The position numbers were made by a program, and so were the translations under genes. A stretch of 57,882 nucleotides of DNA. It comes from a virus. The notes under the pieces were generated by a model. The model saw nothing but the letters and a program-made list of their open reading frames with translations, had not been told where the DNA came from and made no database searches. This document shows positions 1 through 7,976 of this stretch, piece by piece; within the stretch, counting starts at the first letter, position 1, and the number at the start of each line of letters is the position of its first letter. The stretch is taken from IMG/VR virus record IMGVR_UViG_3300036885_000119, positions 1 to 57,882 of that record; one strand, given 5' to 3'.

Positions 1-166
1 ATTTAGCGGCCTGCTTTTGTTTCCAGTACGCTTCCATGCGCTCTAGGCGTCTGCGCAATTCGGGCACATCCCCATACGTTGTTTCGTGGCATATGCCCAG
101 CTCCGGGCATGTGGCGCAGTCCTGGGGAGCGCCGCCAAGCAGGGGGCAGGGGGTGGGAGTGCTCAT
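1..166 (-). CDS. Small Cys-containing early protein, cut by the window edge
   Basis: Reading leftward from ATG at 166 the frame is open to the window edge, giving 55 codons. The N-terminus contains four cysteines in a C-x8-C-x2-C-x5-C arrangement (residues about 7 to 26), which could bind a metal, followed by a charged helix rich in Arg, Glu and Lys. The start overlaps the stop of the preceding gene as ATGA. If the molecule is circular, the frame continues into position 57882 and stops after one more codon. No family recognised. Confidence 0.6.
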   Translation of the reverse strand, partial: MSTPTPCPLLGGAPQDCATCPELGICHETTYGDVPELRRRLERMEAYWKQKQAAK

Positions 167-303
167 ATTTTTAGCTTTTCGCATAATTCCTTTATTGCGG
201 CCTCGTATTGTTCAGGCGTAAGATTGCGCTCTTCTATTTTGCGCTTCTCAGTTTCGTACTCGCGCCACTTTTCAATGCTTGGATATTTGAGCCTCTGCTG
301 CAT
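163..303 (-). CDS. Small charged helical protein (46 aa)
   Basis: A 46-residue ORF starts at ATG 303 with a GAGGTG ribosome-binding site six bases upstream and stops at 163-165, overlapping the next gene by ATGA. The protein is almost entirely helical and charged (MQQRLKYPSIEKW at the start, ending in an EKLKI tail). Its tight coupling to both neighbours suggests one early operon. No function can be assigned. Confidence 0.6.
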   Translation of the reverse strand: MQQRLKYPSIEKWREYETEKRKIEERNLTPEQYEAAIKELCEKLKI

Positions 304-373
304 GATGCACCTCGTGGGCCACTCCAGCCCCGATAAGGGTGTTTATGGCCGAGTTTACGATCCTGCGAACGAG
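272..373 (-). pseudogene. C-terminal part of a small early gene split by the TnpB element
   Basis: This frame runs without a stop from the left edge of the insertion element to TGA at 272-274. The matching start lies beyond the element: ATG GTG ACT GCT at 1643-1632, overlapping the helicase stop. Removing bases 374-1631 joins the halves in frame into a 37-residue protein starting MVTALVRRIVNS. The join is an inference. The 3' end overlaps the next gene by about 32 bases, so the remaining fragment may not be translated. In another join the frame differs, so the reconstruction is tentative. Confidence 0.4.
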
Positions 374-1631
374 AAAGCCCACGGAGCGAGTCTTCGAGCG
401 TCTTTAGCCGTGGGATGAAAGTGAGCCAGTCTAATTTAAAATAAATCATGCATTTCTTAGGCAAATAGATTATATTAGTCTTATATGCGTAAGACTTTTA
501 AATATAGATTATACCCAACTAAACTTCAAACAACCAAAATGAATAACATTTTGGAACAGACTCGTTGGGTCTATAACGAAACTCTTGCACTTAGAAAAAA
601 TACTTGGGAATCTGAGAAAAAATCTATCTCTCTTTATGCCAGTCAAATAGAACTCACTAAATGGAAAACTGTTAAACCAGAACTTAATGAAGTCTTTTCT
701 CAGGTTCTTCAAAATGCTCAACTCCGAGTTGACCTTGCTTTCAAAGCCTTTTGGCGGCGTTGTAAGGCAGGAGAGAACCCAGGTTTTCCAAGATTTAAAG
801 GTAAAGGTTGGTATCATTCCATAACCTACCCACAGGCCGGATTTAGACTCCATCCTGACGGGGTTTATCTTTCCAAGATCGACCGCGTAAAGATTGTTCT
901 CCATAGACCTGTCGAAGGTACTATTAAAACTTGTACCGTTAAAAAAACTCCTACCGGTAAATGGTATGTTTATTTTTCCTGTGAAACAGAAAAACCTGAG
1001 CCTCTCACAAAAACCGGAAAAATTGCTGGAATTGATTTGGGTCTTATCACCTATATCCAGTGCTCTGATGGGTCTAAAATAGATAAACCTCGATTTTTTA
1101 ATCTTGAACAAAAGGCTTTTGCTCAAGCCAAAAGGCGTGAGAATATAACTTTTAAAGCCAAACATAAAAGAGTTTTGGCTATGATCCATGAGAGGATAAA
1201 AAACAAGAGAGAGGATTTTTGTCATAAGGCTTCCAAGAAACTCGTTGATAAATATGATTTCATTGCTCATGAAAACCTGAATGTTAAAGATATGCTTGAG
1301 CAAAAGAAATATTCTAAAAGCATAGCTGATGCTTCTTGGTCTACTCTGATTCAGTATATGACCGCCAAAGCTGAAAACGCTGGGCGGATCATAGTGGGAG
1401 TAGACCCAAGAGGAACCAGTCAGCGATGCTCGCAGTGTGGCACTACCGTGACTAAGACTATTGAGGTTCGTGTTCATAATTGTCCTCACTGCGGTTTTAA
1501 GACAGGTAGAGATTTAAACTCTGCCTTAGAGATACTCAGACTCGGATTGGAGTCTGTTGAGCGACCTGTGCCTCGCCGTAAGGCGAAAGCACTGGTCAGG
1601 ACTCATGGAAGCCCACGACTTTAGTCGTGGG
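374..1631 (+). mobile_element. IS605-family (IS1341-type) TnpB-only insertion element
   Basis: The element carries tnpB and no tnpA. Its left end holds an imperfect palindrome (CCCACGG at 378-384 with CCGTGGG at 408-414). Its right end is a perfect hairpin, CCCACGACTTTAGTCGTGGG, at 1612-1631, just after the tnpB stop. Such subterminal hairpins are the ends recognised by IS200/IS605 single-strand transposases. The element sits exactly at the end of the helicase gene. It must be moved in trans; an IS200-type TnpA is present at 49.3-49.7 kb but its terminal hairpin differs in sequence. Confidence 0.8.
485..1624 (+). CDS. tnpB: TnpB, RNA-guided RuvC endonuclease of an IS605-family element
   Basis: This 379-residue protein has the complete TnpB layout: an N-terminal helix-turn-helix-like region beginning MRKTFKYRLYP, RuvC-I Asp in GIDLGL (about residue 184), RuvC-II Glu in AHENLN (about 263), a four-cysteine zinc ribbon (C315, C318, C333, C336) and RuvC-III Asp in GRDLNSA (about 343). 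All three catalytic acids are present, so it is probably active. TnpB proteins are omega-RNA-guided DNA nucleases, ancestral to Cas12, that help retain their element at its site. The guide RNA would be expected to overlap the 3' end of the gene and the right-end hairpin, its guide lying in flanking sequence just past 1631. Confidence 0.93.
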   Translation: MRKTFKYRLYPTKLQTTKMNNILEQTRWVYNETLALRKNTWESEKKSISLYASQIELTKWKTVKPELNEVFSQVLQNAQLRVDLAFKAFWRRCKAGENPGFPRFKGKGWYHSITYPQAGFRLHPDGVYLSKIDRVKIVLHRPVEGTIKTCTVKKTPTGKWYVYFSCETEKPEPLTKTGKIAGIDLGLITYIQCSDGSKIDKPRFFNLEQKAFAQAKRRENITFKAKHKRVLAMIHERIKNKREDFCHKASKKLVDKYDFIAHENLNVKDMLEQKKYSKSIADASWSTLIQYMTAKAENAGRIIVGVDPRGTSQRCSQCGTTVTKTIEVRVHNCPHCGFKTGRDLNSALEILRLGLESVERPVPRRKAKALVRTHGSPRL

Positions 1632-1636
1632 AGCAG

Positions 1637-3424
1637 TCACCATATATCTCCCCTTCCTTCTTGTTTTTTTTCTTCTTCTGTTTTTTGTTGGCTAAATGTT
1701 CCTTTAGTAATATCAAACTCCAAAGATTCAACCCCTAAGCAACCGTGATTTTTAAATCTCATTTTTTTACAATGTATATCTGTTAATCCTGTTTTTTCGT
1801 TTCTATAAATAATTATTCCTATGTCCGGCTTATTTCTCCAATGTGCAGAATCGCTTATATCATATAATTCAGGAACCAAATAAGAACCATCTTCGTTCTT
1901 CTTTGGTTTTGCTGGATGTCCAGAAACAATAACGATTTGATTATTTATTCTTGCATAACGGCGCAACTTCATTAAATTATATCCAACAAATTCAGTCAAG
2001 GACATTTCGGTTGGCCGAGTATGTTCAAGTTCATTATATGGATCAATAATTAATCCGTCAATATTCAAATCTTTGGCTGTGTTTAATATCATATCTAAAG
2101 TAACGGACTCGTTGTTGATCCCTATTAATTTATAATGTTCTTCAAGAAATTTCATAGATTCTTCTACGTCACTAAAGTTCATCCTGTTTGATCCAAAGAA
2201 AGACATTTTTTTGTTTTTTTCAGTCAGGTTTTGAATTATAAACGGTGCCGGATAATTTTCCGGTGAATAAATAGCCCAAGTAAAATCATGTGAAACCGCA
2301 AGGTTGTTACTAATATCAAGTATAAATTCTGTTTTTCCGCTACCTGGATAACCAGTAATGACATAAAGTAAAGATGGCACCATTGTAAATATTTTATTAA
2401 TATTATTCCATCCAGTAGACAATCCTGCTTGTTTTCCATTATTATAAAATTGTTTGACACTTTCTAAATATTCCATTACCCCCGAAACGCTTGCAATCTT
2501 ATCACAGTTTATTTCTCTCGGTTGCCCGTCAATCTGTTCACCTATTTTTATGTTTTTATCACCTATAGTATTGGAACAGTTATTAATCGCCCGCTCTATT
2601 GTTATTTGCCCATAGGTATATCCATTAGCAAAATGTACTTTATCCCATTTAGGGCGCATTAATCCTGATTGCCGAAATAAAGAATCTATTTCTATAAAAT
2701 TTCTTGATGTCCAGAAAGCAAGATGATTACATAACGCCATATCTGCGGATGAATGATCTCCTGAATATGCGGAGGTATCTCCTTGCCAAAGAGCCTGTAT
2801 TTTAAATCCGTTTATAGCTTTGAACATTTTTTCTGGAAGATCGTTTATTTTTGTAGTATTATTATTATAATTTAACAATGTTTCTGTTTTATTTTGTTTT
2901 GTTTTTTGTATCATTTCGTAAATTTTATTTATTTCATCTTCGTTTAGTTCTCTAAAATCTTTTTTATTTTGAAAGACGTTTCCAGTAAAAGTAAAATATC
3001 TTTTGCAACCATAAATTTCCGCTTTTTGTGTTTTCACCGAAGGTTTTAAAAGTTTTCCACCACAAAAAACATGGAAGCCATCCCCACTTGGGGATATTTC
3101 GGTGTAACTATTTGCCTCCTCTATTATTTCTAACGCCCAAGGCTCAATAAAATCACTTGCATCACTAAGACAATGGTCAAGATCAATTAAAATAAATGCC
3201 TCCGGCTCAATCCCAGACTGAAACCCTATACCATCAAAATCATTTGAAACGGATAATGCTGTGTTAAAATCCGTCCAGGTTTTTGAATTATTGCTTTCTG
3301 CTTTTCCAAAACTATTTGCCCTATATGGTACTTTCGTTTCTTTACCCTCACGTATTTCACGTTTCCAGACTATCCAATTTGGAACAGATAACATTTTCTC
3401 AGGCACAATAGCAATGTTAACCAT
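1637..3424 (-). CDS. Primase-polymerase / replicative helicase (NrS-1-polymerase-like N-terminus)
   Basis: This 595-residue protein combines two replication activities. Residues about 1-170 resemble an archaeo-eukaryotic-type primase-polymerase: the acidic pair is in LIDLDHC (81-83), followed by SGDGFHVF (113-120) and YFTFTGN (143-149). Residues about 210-265 (ALWQGDTSAYSGDHSSADMA) match the helicase-binding domain found in NrS-1-type polymerases. From about 336 there is a RecA-like DnaB-type helicase core with Walker A GYPGSGKTE (358-366) and a Walker B-like GLIIDPYNE. The start ATG overlaps the stop of the upstream initiator gene (ATGGTTAA), so the two are translationally coupled. It probably primes and unwinds at the phage fork. 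Confidence 0.85.
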   Translation of the reverse strand: MVNIAIVPEKMLSVPNWIVWKREIREGKETKVPYRANSFGKAESNNSKTWTDFNTALSVSNDFDGIGFQSGIEPEAFILIDLDHCLSDASDFIEPWALEIIEEANSYTEISPSGDGFHVFCGGKLLKPSVKTQKAEIYGCKRYFTFTGNVFQNKKDFRELNEDEINKIYEMIQKTKQNKTETLLNYNNNTTKINDLPEKMFKAINGFKIQALWQGDTSAYSGDHSSADMALCNHLAFWTSRNFIEIDSLFRQSGLMRPKWDKVHFANGYTYGQITIERAINNCSNTIGDKNIKIGEQIDGQPREINCDKIASVSGVMEYLESVKQFYNNGKQAGLSTGWNNINKIFTMVPSLLYVITGYPGSGKTEFILDISNNLAVSHDFTWAIYSPENYPAPFIIQNLTEKNKKMSFFGSNRMNFSDVEESMKFLEEHYKLIGINNESVTLDMILNTAKDLNIDGLIIDPYNELEHTRPTEMSLTEFVGYNLMKLRRYARINNQIVIVSGHPAKPKKNEDGSYLVPELYDISDSAHWRNKPDIGIIIYRNEKTGLTDIHCKKMRFKNHGCLGVESLEFDITKGTFSQQKTEEEKKQEGRGDIW

Positions 3425-4175
3425 TAAGTTCTTTCATTCGTTCTTTTTGTATCTGTTTTTCCCCGGCTGATAAAATGTGTGTTGGCAAAATTATTTTATG
3501 TTTTTCATCTAACCATCGTTGTTGGTTTAAATATGTTGCAGGCATTGGAATGTATTGTCCATTATCTTTTTTCCATTGTTCTGTCTGTTTCTGCCATTCA
3601 AGGGCAATCAATATTAATTGGAGCGTTTCGCCCGGTGATGATATTTTCATCCACGATTTATAAGCTGCGCCCTTACCTTCCTTGCGCGGGTATGAACTCC
3701 AAAACTCCAAAAAAAGCGTTGAAAAATCATTCCCCCCTTGCATTCCCTCTTTAATACAAGAAGCAGAAGCAGAAGCAGAAGCAGAAGCATTAATGTCCGC
3801 CATATCTCCGGACATTTCCGGACAAGTCTTTTTCTTTCTCTCTTCATATTTCCTTTTTGCATCAGCTTCCTTGTAGTTTAACTCACGAAACTTCTGATAA
3901 TTTATTATTCGGTATCCACCATCTACACGCTCAATTCGTTTTCCTTCATTTTGAATAGATCGGCTTTCTGTGTCCGGAGAGGACAGTTCTTCGATTGCCG
4001 CTTTTGTTTCATCAAGTGATAATCTGCAAACAGAAGAAATACCAACAGAAGATACGGGAGCTATTCCATCCGGCTTACATGCGGCGAGTAAAGCAATCCA
4101 CACCTTAAATGTTTTAGGATCACAGGCCATTATTGAAGAAAGTAAAATACCCTCATCAAGTTTAGTATATCCCAC
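3417..4175 (-). CDS. Replication initiation / helicase-loader-like protein
   Basis: The 252-residue protein begins at a GTG codon preceded by TTGAGG. The first 110 residues look like a winged-helix DNA-binding domain (DEGILLSSIM... KVWIALLAACKPDG), as in phage replisome organisers. A low-complexity (Ala-Ser) stretch (about residues 131-140) separates it from a C-terminal domain with FWSSYPRKEGKGAAYKSW and PATYLNQQRWLDE, a pattern typical of phage O-protein or DnaD-like initiators that load helicase. Its position directly upstream of, and overlapping, the primase-helicase supports that role. The Ala-Ser linker is encoded by a pure hexanucleotide repeat. Confidence 0.75.
   Translation of the reverse strand: MGYTKLDEGILLSSIMACDPKTFKVWIALLAACKPDGIAPVSSVGISSVCRLSLDETKAAIEELSSPDTESRSIQNEGKRIERVDGGYRIINYQKFRELNYKEADAKRKYEERKKKTCPEMSGDMADINASASASASASCIKEGMQGGNDFSTLFLEFWSSYPRKEGKGAAYKSWMKISSPGETLQLILIALEWQKQTEQWKKDNGQYIPMPATYLNQQRWLDEKHKIILPTHILSAGEKQIQKERMKELNG
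3760..3789 (-). repeat. Hexanucleotide tandem repeat inside the initiator gene
   Basis: Five perfect copies of GAAGCA on the plus strand (TGCTTC on the coding strand) encode the alternating Ala-Ser linker of the replication initiator. The unit is a multiple of three, so slippage would change linker length without breaking the frame. Confidence 0.9.
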
Positions 4176-4191
4176 AAAGCCTCAATTAAAA

Positions 4192-4257
4192 AGCCTGCCT
4201 GTATTCCTGCTCAGGGAAATACAGCTATGCGCCGGAGCTTTGCGCTACGGACAGGCT
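4192..4257 (-). ncRNA. Structured 5' leader of the replication operon, candidate attenuator
   Basis: On the minus strand the outer helix AGCCTG (4257-4252) pairs with CAGGCT (4197-4192). It encloses one hairpin with a GCGC stem (about 4228-4248) and a long one with a CTGTATT/AATACAG stem (4198-4223). A run of five T follows directly, as in an intrinsic terminator. Upstream leader bases TGCTCAGG (4284-4277) are complementary to CCTGAGCA (4215-4208) in the long arm, so an alternative fold can break the terminator-like structure. This is the arrangement of an attenuator. No known riboswitch or ribozyme core was recognised. The ligand or trigger, if any, is unknown. Confidence 0.5.
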
Positions 4258-4291
4258 ATAAATTTACGTGGAAATTCCTGAGCATGCTATA

Positions 4292-4320
4292 ACAATACAA
4301 CAAGCCCATTGCCGTGTCAA
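4292..4320 (-). promoter_or_regulatory. Sigma-70-type promoter for the replication operon
   Basis: On the minus strand TTGACA (4320-4315), a 17-base spacer, then TATTGT (4297-4292). Transcription would begin near 4285 and read through the structured leader into the initiator and helicase genes. The -35 is perfect and the -10 matches four of six positions. Confidence 0.65.
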
Positions 4321-4410
4321 GAAAATAATGCTATAGCTGCAATTTATTTTTACAGACAGGTCGTGACAAATAACGCGCTAATAGCGTCCAATATATATAA
4401 GTATTACCTT

Positions 4411-4463
4411 TTTACCGATTTGTGTAAATAGTGCTTGACAACTATTGCTTTTTATCGTAAATT
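4411..4463 (+). promoter_or_regulatory. Late promoter P1 with upstream inverted repeat, ahead of terminase
   Basis: TTGACA (4435-4440), 17-base spacer, TAAATT (4458-4463). Just upstream lies the inverted repeat TTTACCGATTTGTGTAAA (4411-4428). The same repeat occurs at the same distance from the -35 of the portal promoter at 15.0 kb, which suggests binding by one regulator. The rest of the 343-base gap from 4176 to 4518 holds only the minus-strand promoter, the leader RNA and A+T-rich sequence. Confidence 0.7.
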
Positions 4464-4518
4464 ACTTATTGACCGTTACAAACCTTAACATGAGCTGCTT
4501 TGCTTGAAGGTGCGTTAT

Positions 4519-4974
4519 ATGGCTGCTGAAGGTGCCCCTCCTAATAACAACTTTGCAGAAAAGTACAAAACCCCAAAAGAACGTCAAGCTTTGTGTGAAA
4601 GATATTGTTCTTACTTGAAAAAAGGCGGGTATCCTTCATATTTTCCAGAGTGTTCTGACAAAACAATAGAACGATATATAAAAGATTTCCCAGTTGATTT
4701 TCCCACCGAAAAGATAGAAGAAGCAGAGCGCGAATACAAGCGTTACTATTTTGACCTTCTTGAGCAGGGTGCAACTGGTAAAATACACGGCTACAACGCG
4801 CCGTCTGCAATCTTTCTCGCAAAAAATATAAATAAATTCCGCGACAATCACGACATTACCTCTGGTGGTGAAAAAATAAAATCAGTACCACCTCAAATTA
4901 TAGTTACCGATCAAGCTACAGCAAGCTTTGTCAAAAAGATGCTGTGTGGGCCGGATGATTCTCCCGAATCTTGA
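4519..4974 (+). CDS. Terminase small subunit
   Basis: I choose ATG 4519 (MAAEGAPP...) over the in-frame TTG at 4504 because AAGGTG lies seven bases upstream of the ATG. The 151-residue product is lysine-rich and helical, with a probable helix-turn-helix (KTPKERQALCERYCSYL... SDKTIERYI) and the NAPSAIFLAKNINKFRD segment typical of phage Gp3-like DNA-packaging small subunits. It recognises phage DNA and stimulates the large subunit. Its 3' end overlaps the large subunit start by 20 bases. Confidence 0.8.
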   Translation: MAAEGAPPNNNFAEKYKTPKERQALCERYCSYLKKGGYPSYFPECSDKTIERYIKDFPVDFPTEKIEEAEREYKRYYFDLLEQGATGKIHGYNAPSAIFLAKNINKFRDNHDITSGGEKIKSVPPQIIVTDQATASFVKKMLCGPDDSPES

Positions 4975-6805
4975 AACCACAACAGTATTTTCTCGTAACC
5001 GCAGGGCGTTCGAGGAGGGTTATAAAGTCATTGTGAATCAGGGTGGAACTTCAAGTAGTAAAACCTATTCAATTCTTCAATTGCTTATCGTATTAGCTGC
5101 ATCATCTTTTTACAATGCTGGTATAATTTCTGTTGTATCTGAATCAATTCCTCACCTTAAGCGCGGAGCAATCCGTGATTTTCAAAAAATAATGGGTGAA
5201 AAGTTTGACGATATGGCGTTCAATAGAACGGATCATATTTACAAGTTTGATAAATCCCAGATGGAGTTTTTCAGCGCGGATGATTCCGCCAGGTTGCGTG
5301 GTGGTAGGAGAAATATTCTTTTTCTCAACGAGTGTAATAACATTACAATGGATTCTTTTGATGAACTTGATGTAAGAACGGAGGGCTGTACTTTTGTTGA
5401 TTATAACCCCGTTTCTGAATTTTGGATACATCAATTACTACAACAAAACGGAATAAACGATTTTACAAAAGATTGTTTTCCAGAAGATCACAAACAAATA
5501 TGCTTTATTCATTCCACCTATATGCAGGCTCGACAGGTTCTTCCCAAAGACACAATAGATAAGATTGAATCACGTAGGGAAAGAGATGTAAATTGGTGGA
5601 ATGTTTATGGCTTGGGTCTTGTGGGTAACATTGAGGGGCTTGTACACCCGCTGTTTACCACTTGTGACGAAATGCCGCTGCCCGGCTCCGGCCCTGAGTT
5701 TTTCGGGCTAGACTTTGGCTTTACTGACGAAACCTCATTGATTAAATGTATGGTGGTCGGTGACCAGCTTTATTGTGATCAGCTAATATACGAAACCGGC
5801 CTCACCAATCCGCAAATTTCCCGCCGTATGGAATCTTTAGGTGTTCGCAAAAACCATGACGAAATATTTGCTGATAGTGCAGAGCCTAAATCAATTAAAG
5901 AAATTGCCTCATACGGATTCAACATAAAGGGTGTGGAAAAAGGTCCAGATAGCGTTCGTGCTGGTATTTTGAAGGTTAATGAATACCGCCAGGTCTGGAC
6001 TAAGCGCAGTGTAGACTCAATCAAAGAGCAGCGCAATTTTCGTTACATTCAGAAAGATGATGGCACTTTTACCGATAAGCCTATGGATGATTTTGGACAT
6101 AGTATGGCTGCTCGTCGCTATGCCGTTATAAGCAAACACCTACAGGCTATCGAGCGCATGAAGTGTTTGGTACATGACATATCAAAGTTTGTTAAGGATG
6201 ATCCGCTGGGTGGGTTCTACGAGGTTATAAACGGCTTTGCGGTGCGTGAAAATTGGGCGACTATTGTCACCTGCCAATGGGATAAGGATAATGGACTTTT
6301 GCATGTTAATTTTGAAGCTACAATGAACACTATTGAGAACATAAAGGCTTACTGCGAATCTGTGAAAAAAGCCATGAATGTAGCGCCGCCCGTAATGAAT
6401 CCTACCAATGGCGCTGCGGTGCAGAACCTTGTGAGCCAGTTAATCGCGCAGAAGGTTCCGGTTGTTATTGACCAGACGTTTGACGCTATTGGAACGTTGT
6501 ATTTTCTTAATAACGTAATTGACCGGCGAAAGTTCACCATGAATAGCCAAGCAGAATCTCTACGACAAGCCATGCAAAGCGATACGGAAGTAAAGAACCT
6601 TTCCCCGCACTTAGAAGCGTTGCTGTATATCGTAAATAACATAGCAATCAAGGTTAAAGCCGAGGACAACAGAAAGCCGCTCAAAATGTTCAGCAAAGAA
6701 AAGTTTGAATACCAGAAGGAACAGGAGCTGACATTAAAGGGGCGCGAGCGTAACCCGGACGGAACGTTGAAACCAATAGATAAAGGATATGCGCAGGGGT
6801 GGTAA
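4955..6805 (+). CDS. Terminase large subunit with a C-terminal extension
   Basis: The ATG at 4955 lies inside the small-subunit gene; a TTG at 4928 would add nine residues. The ATPase has Walker A NQGGTSSSKTY (28-38) and Walker B ILFLNE (121-126). The RNase H-like nuclease has GLDFGFTDE (251-259), a second acidic motif (FADSAEP) and the final DDFGHSMAARRYAV (about 378-391). Most large terminases end soon after that point, but this 616-residue protein continues for about 220 residues with an alternating strand/helix pattern (ENWATIVTCQW, PVVIDQTFDAIGTLYFL). The extension is unrecognised. It might be a second nuclease-like fold or a portal-docking domain. Confidence 0.92.
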   Translation: MILPNLETTTVFSRNRRAFEEGYKVIVNQGGTSSSKTYSILQLLIVLAASSFYNAGIISVVSESIPHLKRGAIRDFQKIMGEKFDDMAFNRTDHIYKFDKSQMEFFSADDSARLRGGRRNILFLNECNNITMDSFDELDVRTEGCTFVDYNPVSEFWIHQLLQQNGINDFTKDCFPEDHKQICFIHSTYMQARQVLPKDTIDKIESRRERDVNWWNVYGLGLVGNIEGLVHPLFTTCDEMPLPGSGPEFFGLDFGFTDETSLIKCMVVGDQLYCDQLIYETGLTNPQISRRMESLGVRKNHDEIFADSAEPKSIKEIASYGFNIKGVEKGPDSVRAGILKVNEYRQVWTKRSVDSIKEQRNFRYIQKDDGTFTDKPMDDFGHSMAARRYAVISKHLQAIERMKCLVHDISKFVKDDPLGGFYEVINGFAVRENWATIVTCQWDKDNGLLHVNFEATMNTIENIKAYCESVKKAMNVAPPVMNPTNGAAVQNLVSQLIAQKVPVVIDQTFDAIGTLYFLNNVIDRRKFTMNSQAESLRQAMQSDTEVKNLSPHLEALLYIVNNIAIKVKAEDNRKPLKMFSKEKFEYQKEQELTLKGRERNPDGTLKPIDKGYAQGW

Positions 6806-6807
6806 AA

Positions 6808-6972
6808 ATGTTTGAATCAGCCAAGGCAATTATAGCCCACAGGGAGGAACAAAATGAACCTATTGTGCAAAAAGATATAGATTATATTGCTAAAACATGT
6901 GCAAGTGAAATCATGAAGGTGATTGATGATGTTTATAAAAATAAAAAAGAAGTCAAAAAGGTCTCGGAATGA
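6808..6972 (+). CDS. Small acidic/basic hypothetical protein (54 aa)
   Basis: The ATG is three bases after the terminase stop, and the TGA overlaps the next start as ATGA. The product is a single predicted amphipathic helix with a lysine-rich tail (KNKKEVKKVSE). No family recognised. The overlaps tie it into the same transcript as terminase and the first glycosyltransferase. Confidence 0.6.
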   Translation: MFESAKAIIAHREEQNEPIVQKDIDYIAKTCASEIMKVIDDVYKNKKEVKKVSE

Positions 6973-7976
6973 AACTGTATAATCTCGACCAGCACGTTTC
7001 GGTGAACAGCGACCTTGAATTTATCTGGCGTAAACTTGGTCACGAGCTTGATATTGACAGCATTTCCGGCCATTCGTGGGTGATGGGAAGGGAGCGCAAG
7101 CATGTTCCACTGGTTGAAAATAATATTGGCAGTATTGTCGAGAAAGAATTGTGGCGAGAGTTTTATGATACTTACCATGAAAGATTATCAGCTTATGACG
7201 GATACGTATGCTGCTATCCGCCCGTGTTCGCCCTGCTCTACAAGCAATTTACAGACAAGCGCGTTATTGTTCACATACCAATCAGATATGATTTCCCCTA
7301 TACAGACAATGAGCCAAGCCTCAAAGTGCTCAATGATTTTCTTGTCAGTGATCCCGTGATTGTATCAGCTAACAACAAGTTGGACAAGGCTTATTTTGAG
7401 GACCGTACAAATGGCAAGAAAGAGTGTAAATACATTCCGTCGCTGTGTGAATATACCGGGATGAAATGGGCACCAAAGCGCAGTGAGTTTTTGCTGTATG
7501 ATGGATCACGAAAATGGCGCATTGATGGCACGCTGAATAGGTATGACGATTTTCACCCGCATACGTGGAATGATATACAGTCTTTCCGTGGTATTATTCA
7601 TATGCCGTATAATATTTCGACCATGAGCATGTTTGAGCAGTACACCGCCTGCATACCGCTGTTCTATCCGTCGAAAGAGTTTTTACTTAAAATGTACCGG
7701 AGTGGGGCCGGTGTGCTTGAACAATGTTTCTGGTCAACAACACAGCACGGCAAGTACGGATTTGGCACAATAGAATCTGTGCTTGATTTGGCAGATTTCT
7801 ACAGTGAGACATTCCCGCATATTATCACTTTTGATAATCTGGCGCAGCTTGATGATAAGCGGTATGATGATGCGTTTTTGGAGTGGACAAGCACAGAAAT
7901 GGAAAAGGATAACCAATGGAACAGAAGCGTCGTGTACAAGGCGTGGGAAGAAATCCTAAGCGAGTTAAAAAAGTAA
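6969..7976 (+). CDS. Glycosyltransferase-like protein (GT-B type)
   Basis: This 335-residue protein starts within the previous stop codon. Its C-terminal half has a nucleotide-sugar-binding-like segment (FRGIIHMPYNISTMSMFEQYT followed by IPLFYPSKEFL), the pattern of a GT-B transferase in which a conserved region binds the donor. The N-terminal half (GYVCCYPPVFALLYK, RVIVHIPIRYDFPY) would be the acceptor-side Rossmann domain. The donor and acceptor are unknown. It is the first of a run of sugar-transfer genes. Confidence 0.6.
   Translation: MKLYNLDQHVSVNSDLEFIWRKLGHELDIDSISGHSWVMGRERKHVPLVENNIGSIVEKELWREFYDTYHERLSAYDGYVCCYPPVFALLYKQFTDKRVIVHIPIRYDFPYTDNEPSLKVLNDFLVSDPVIVSANNKLDKAYFEDRTNGKKECKYIPSLCEYTGMKWAPKRSEFLLYDGSRKWRIDGTLNRYDDFHPHTWNDIQSFRGIIHMPYNISTMSMFEQYTACIPLFYPSKEFLLKMYRSGAGVLEQCFWSTTQHGKYGFGTIESVLDLADFYSETFPHIITFDNLAQLDDKRYDDAFLEWTSTEMEKDNQWNRSVVYKAWEEILSELKK

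Noticed and set aside
509-1489. Long minus-strand frame (326 codons) opposite tnpB
   Set aside because: It is the antisense shadow of a gene with full catalytic motifs, has no ribosome-binding site and a composition typical of antisense frames.
4192-4257. Self-cleaving ribozyme in the replication leader
   Set aside because: The three-way junction lacks the hammerhead core (CUGAUGA and GAAA) and I could not match other ribozyme cores.
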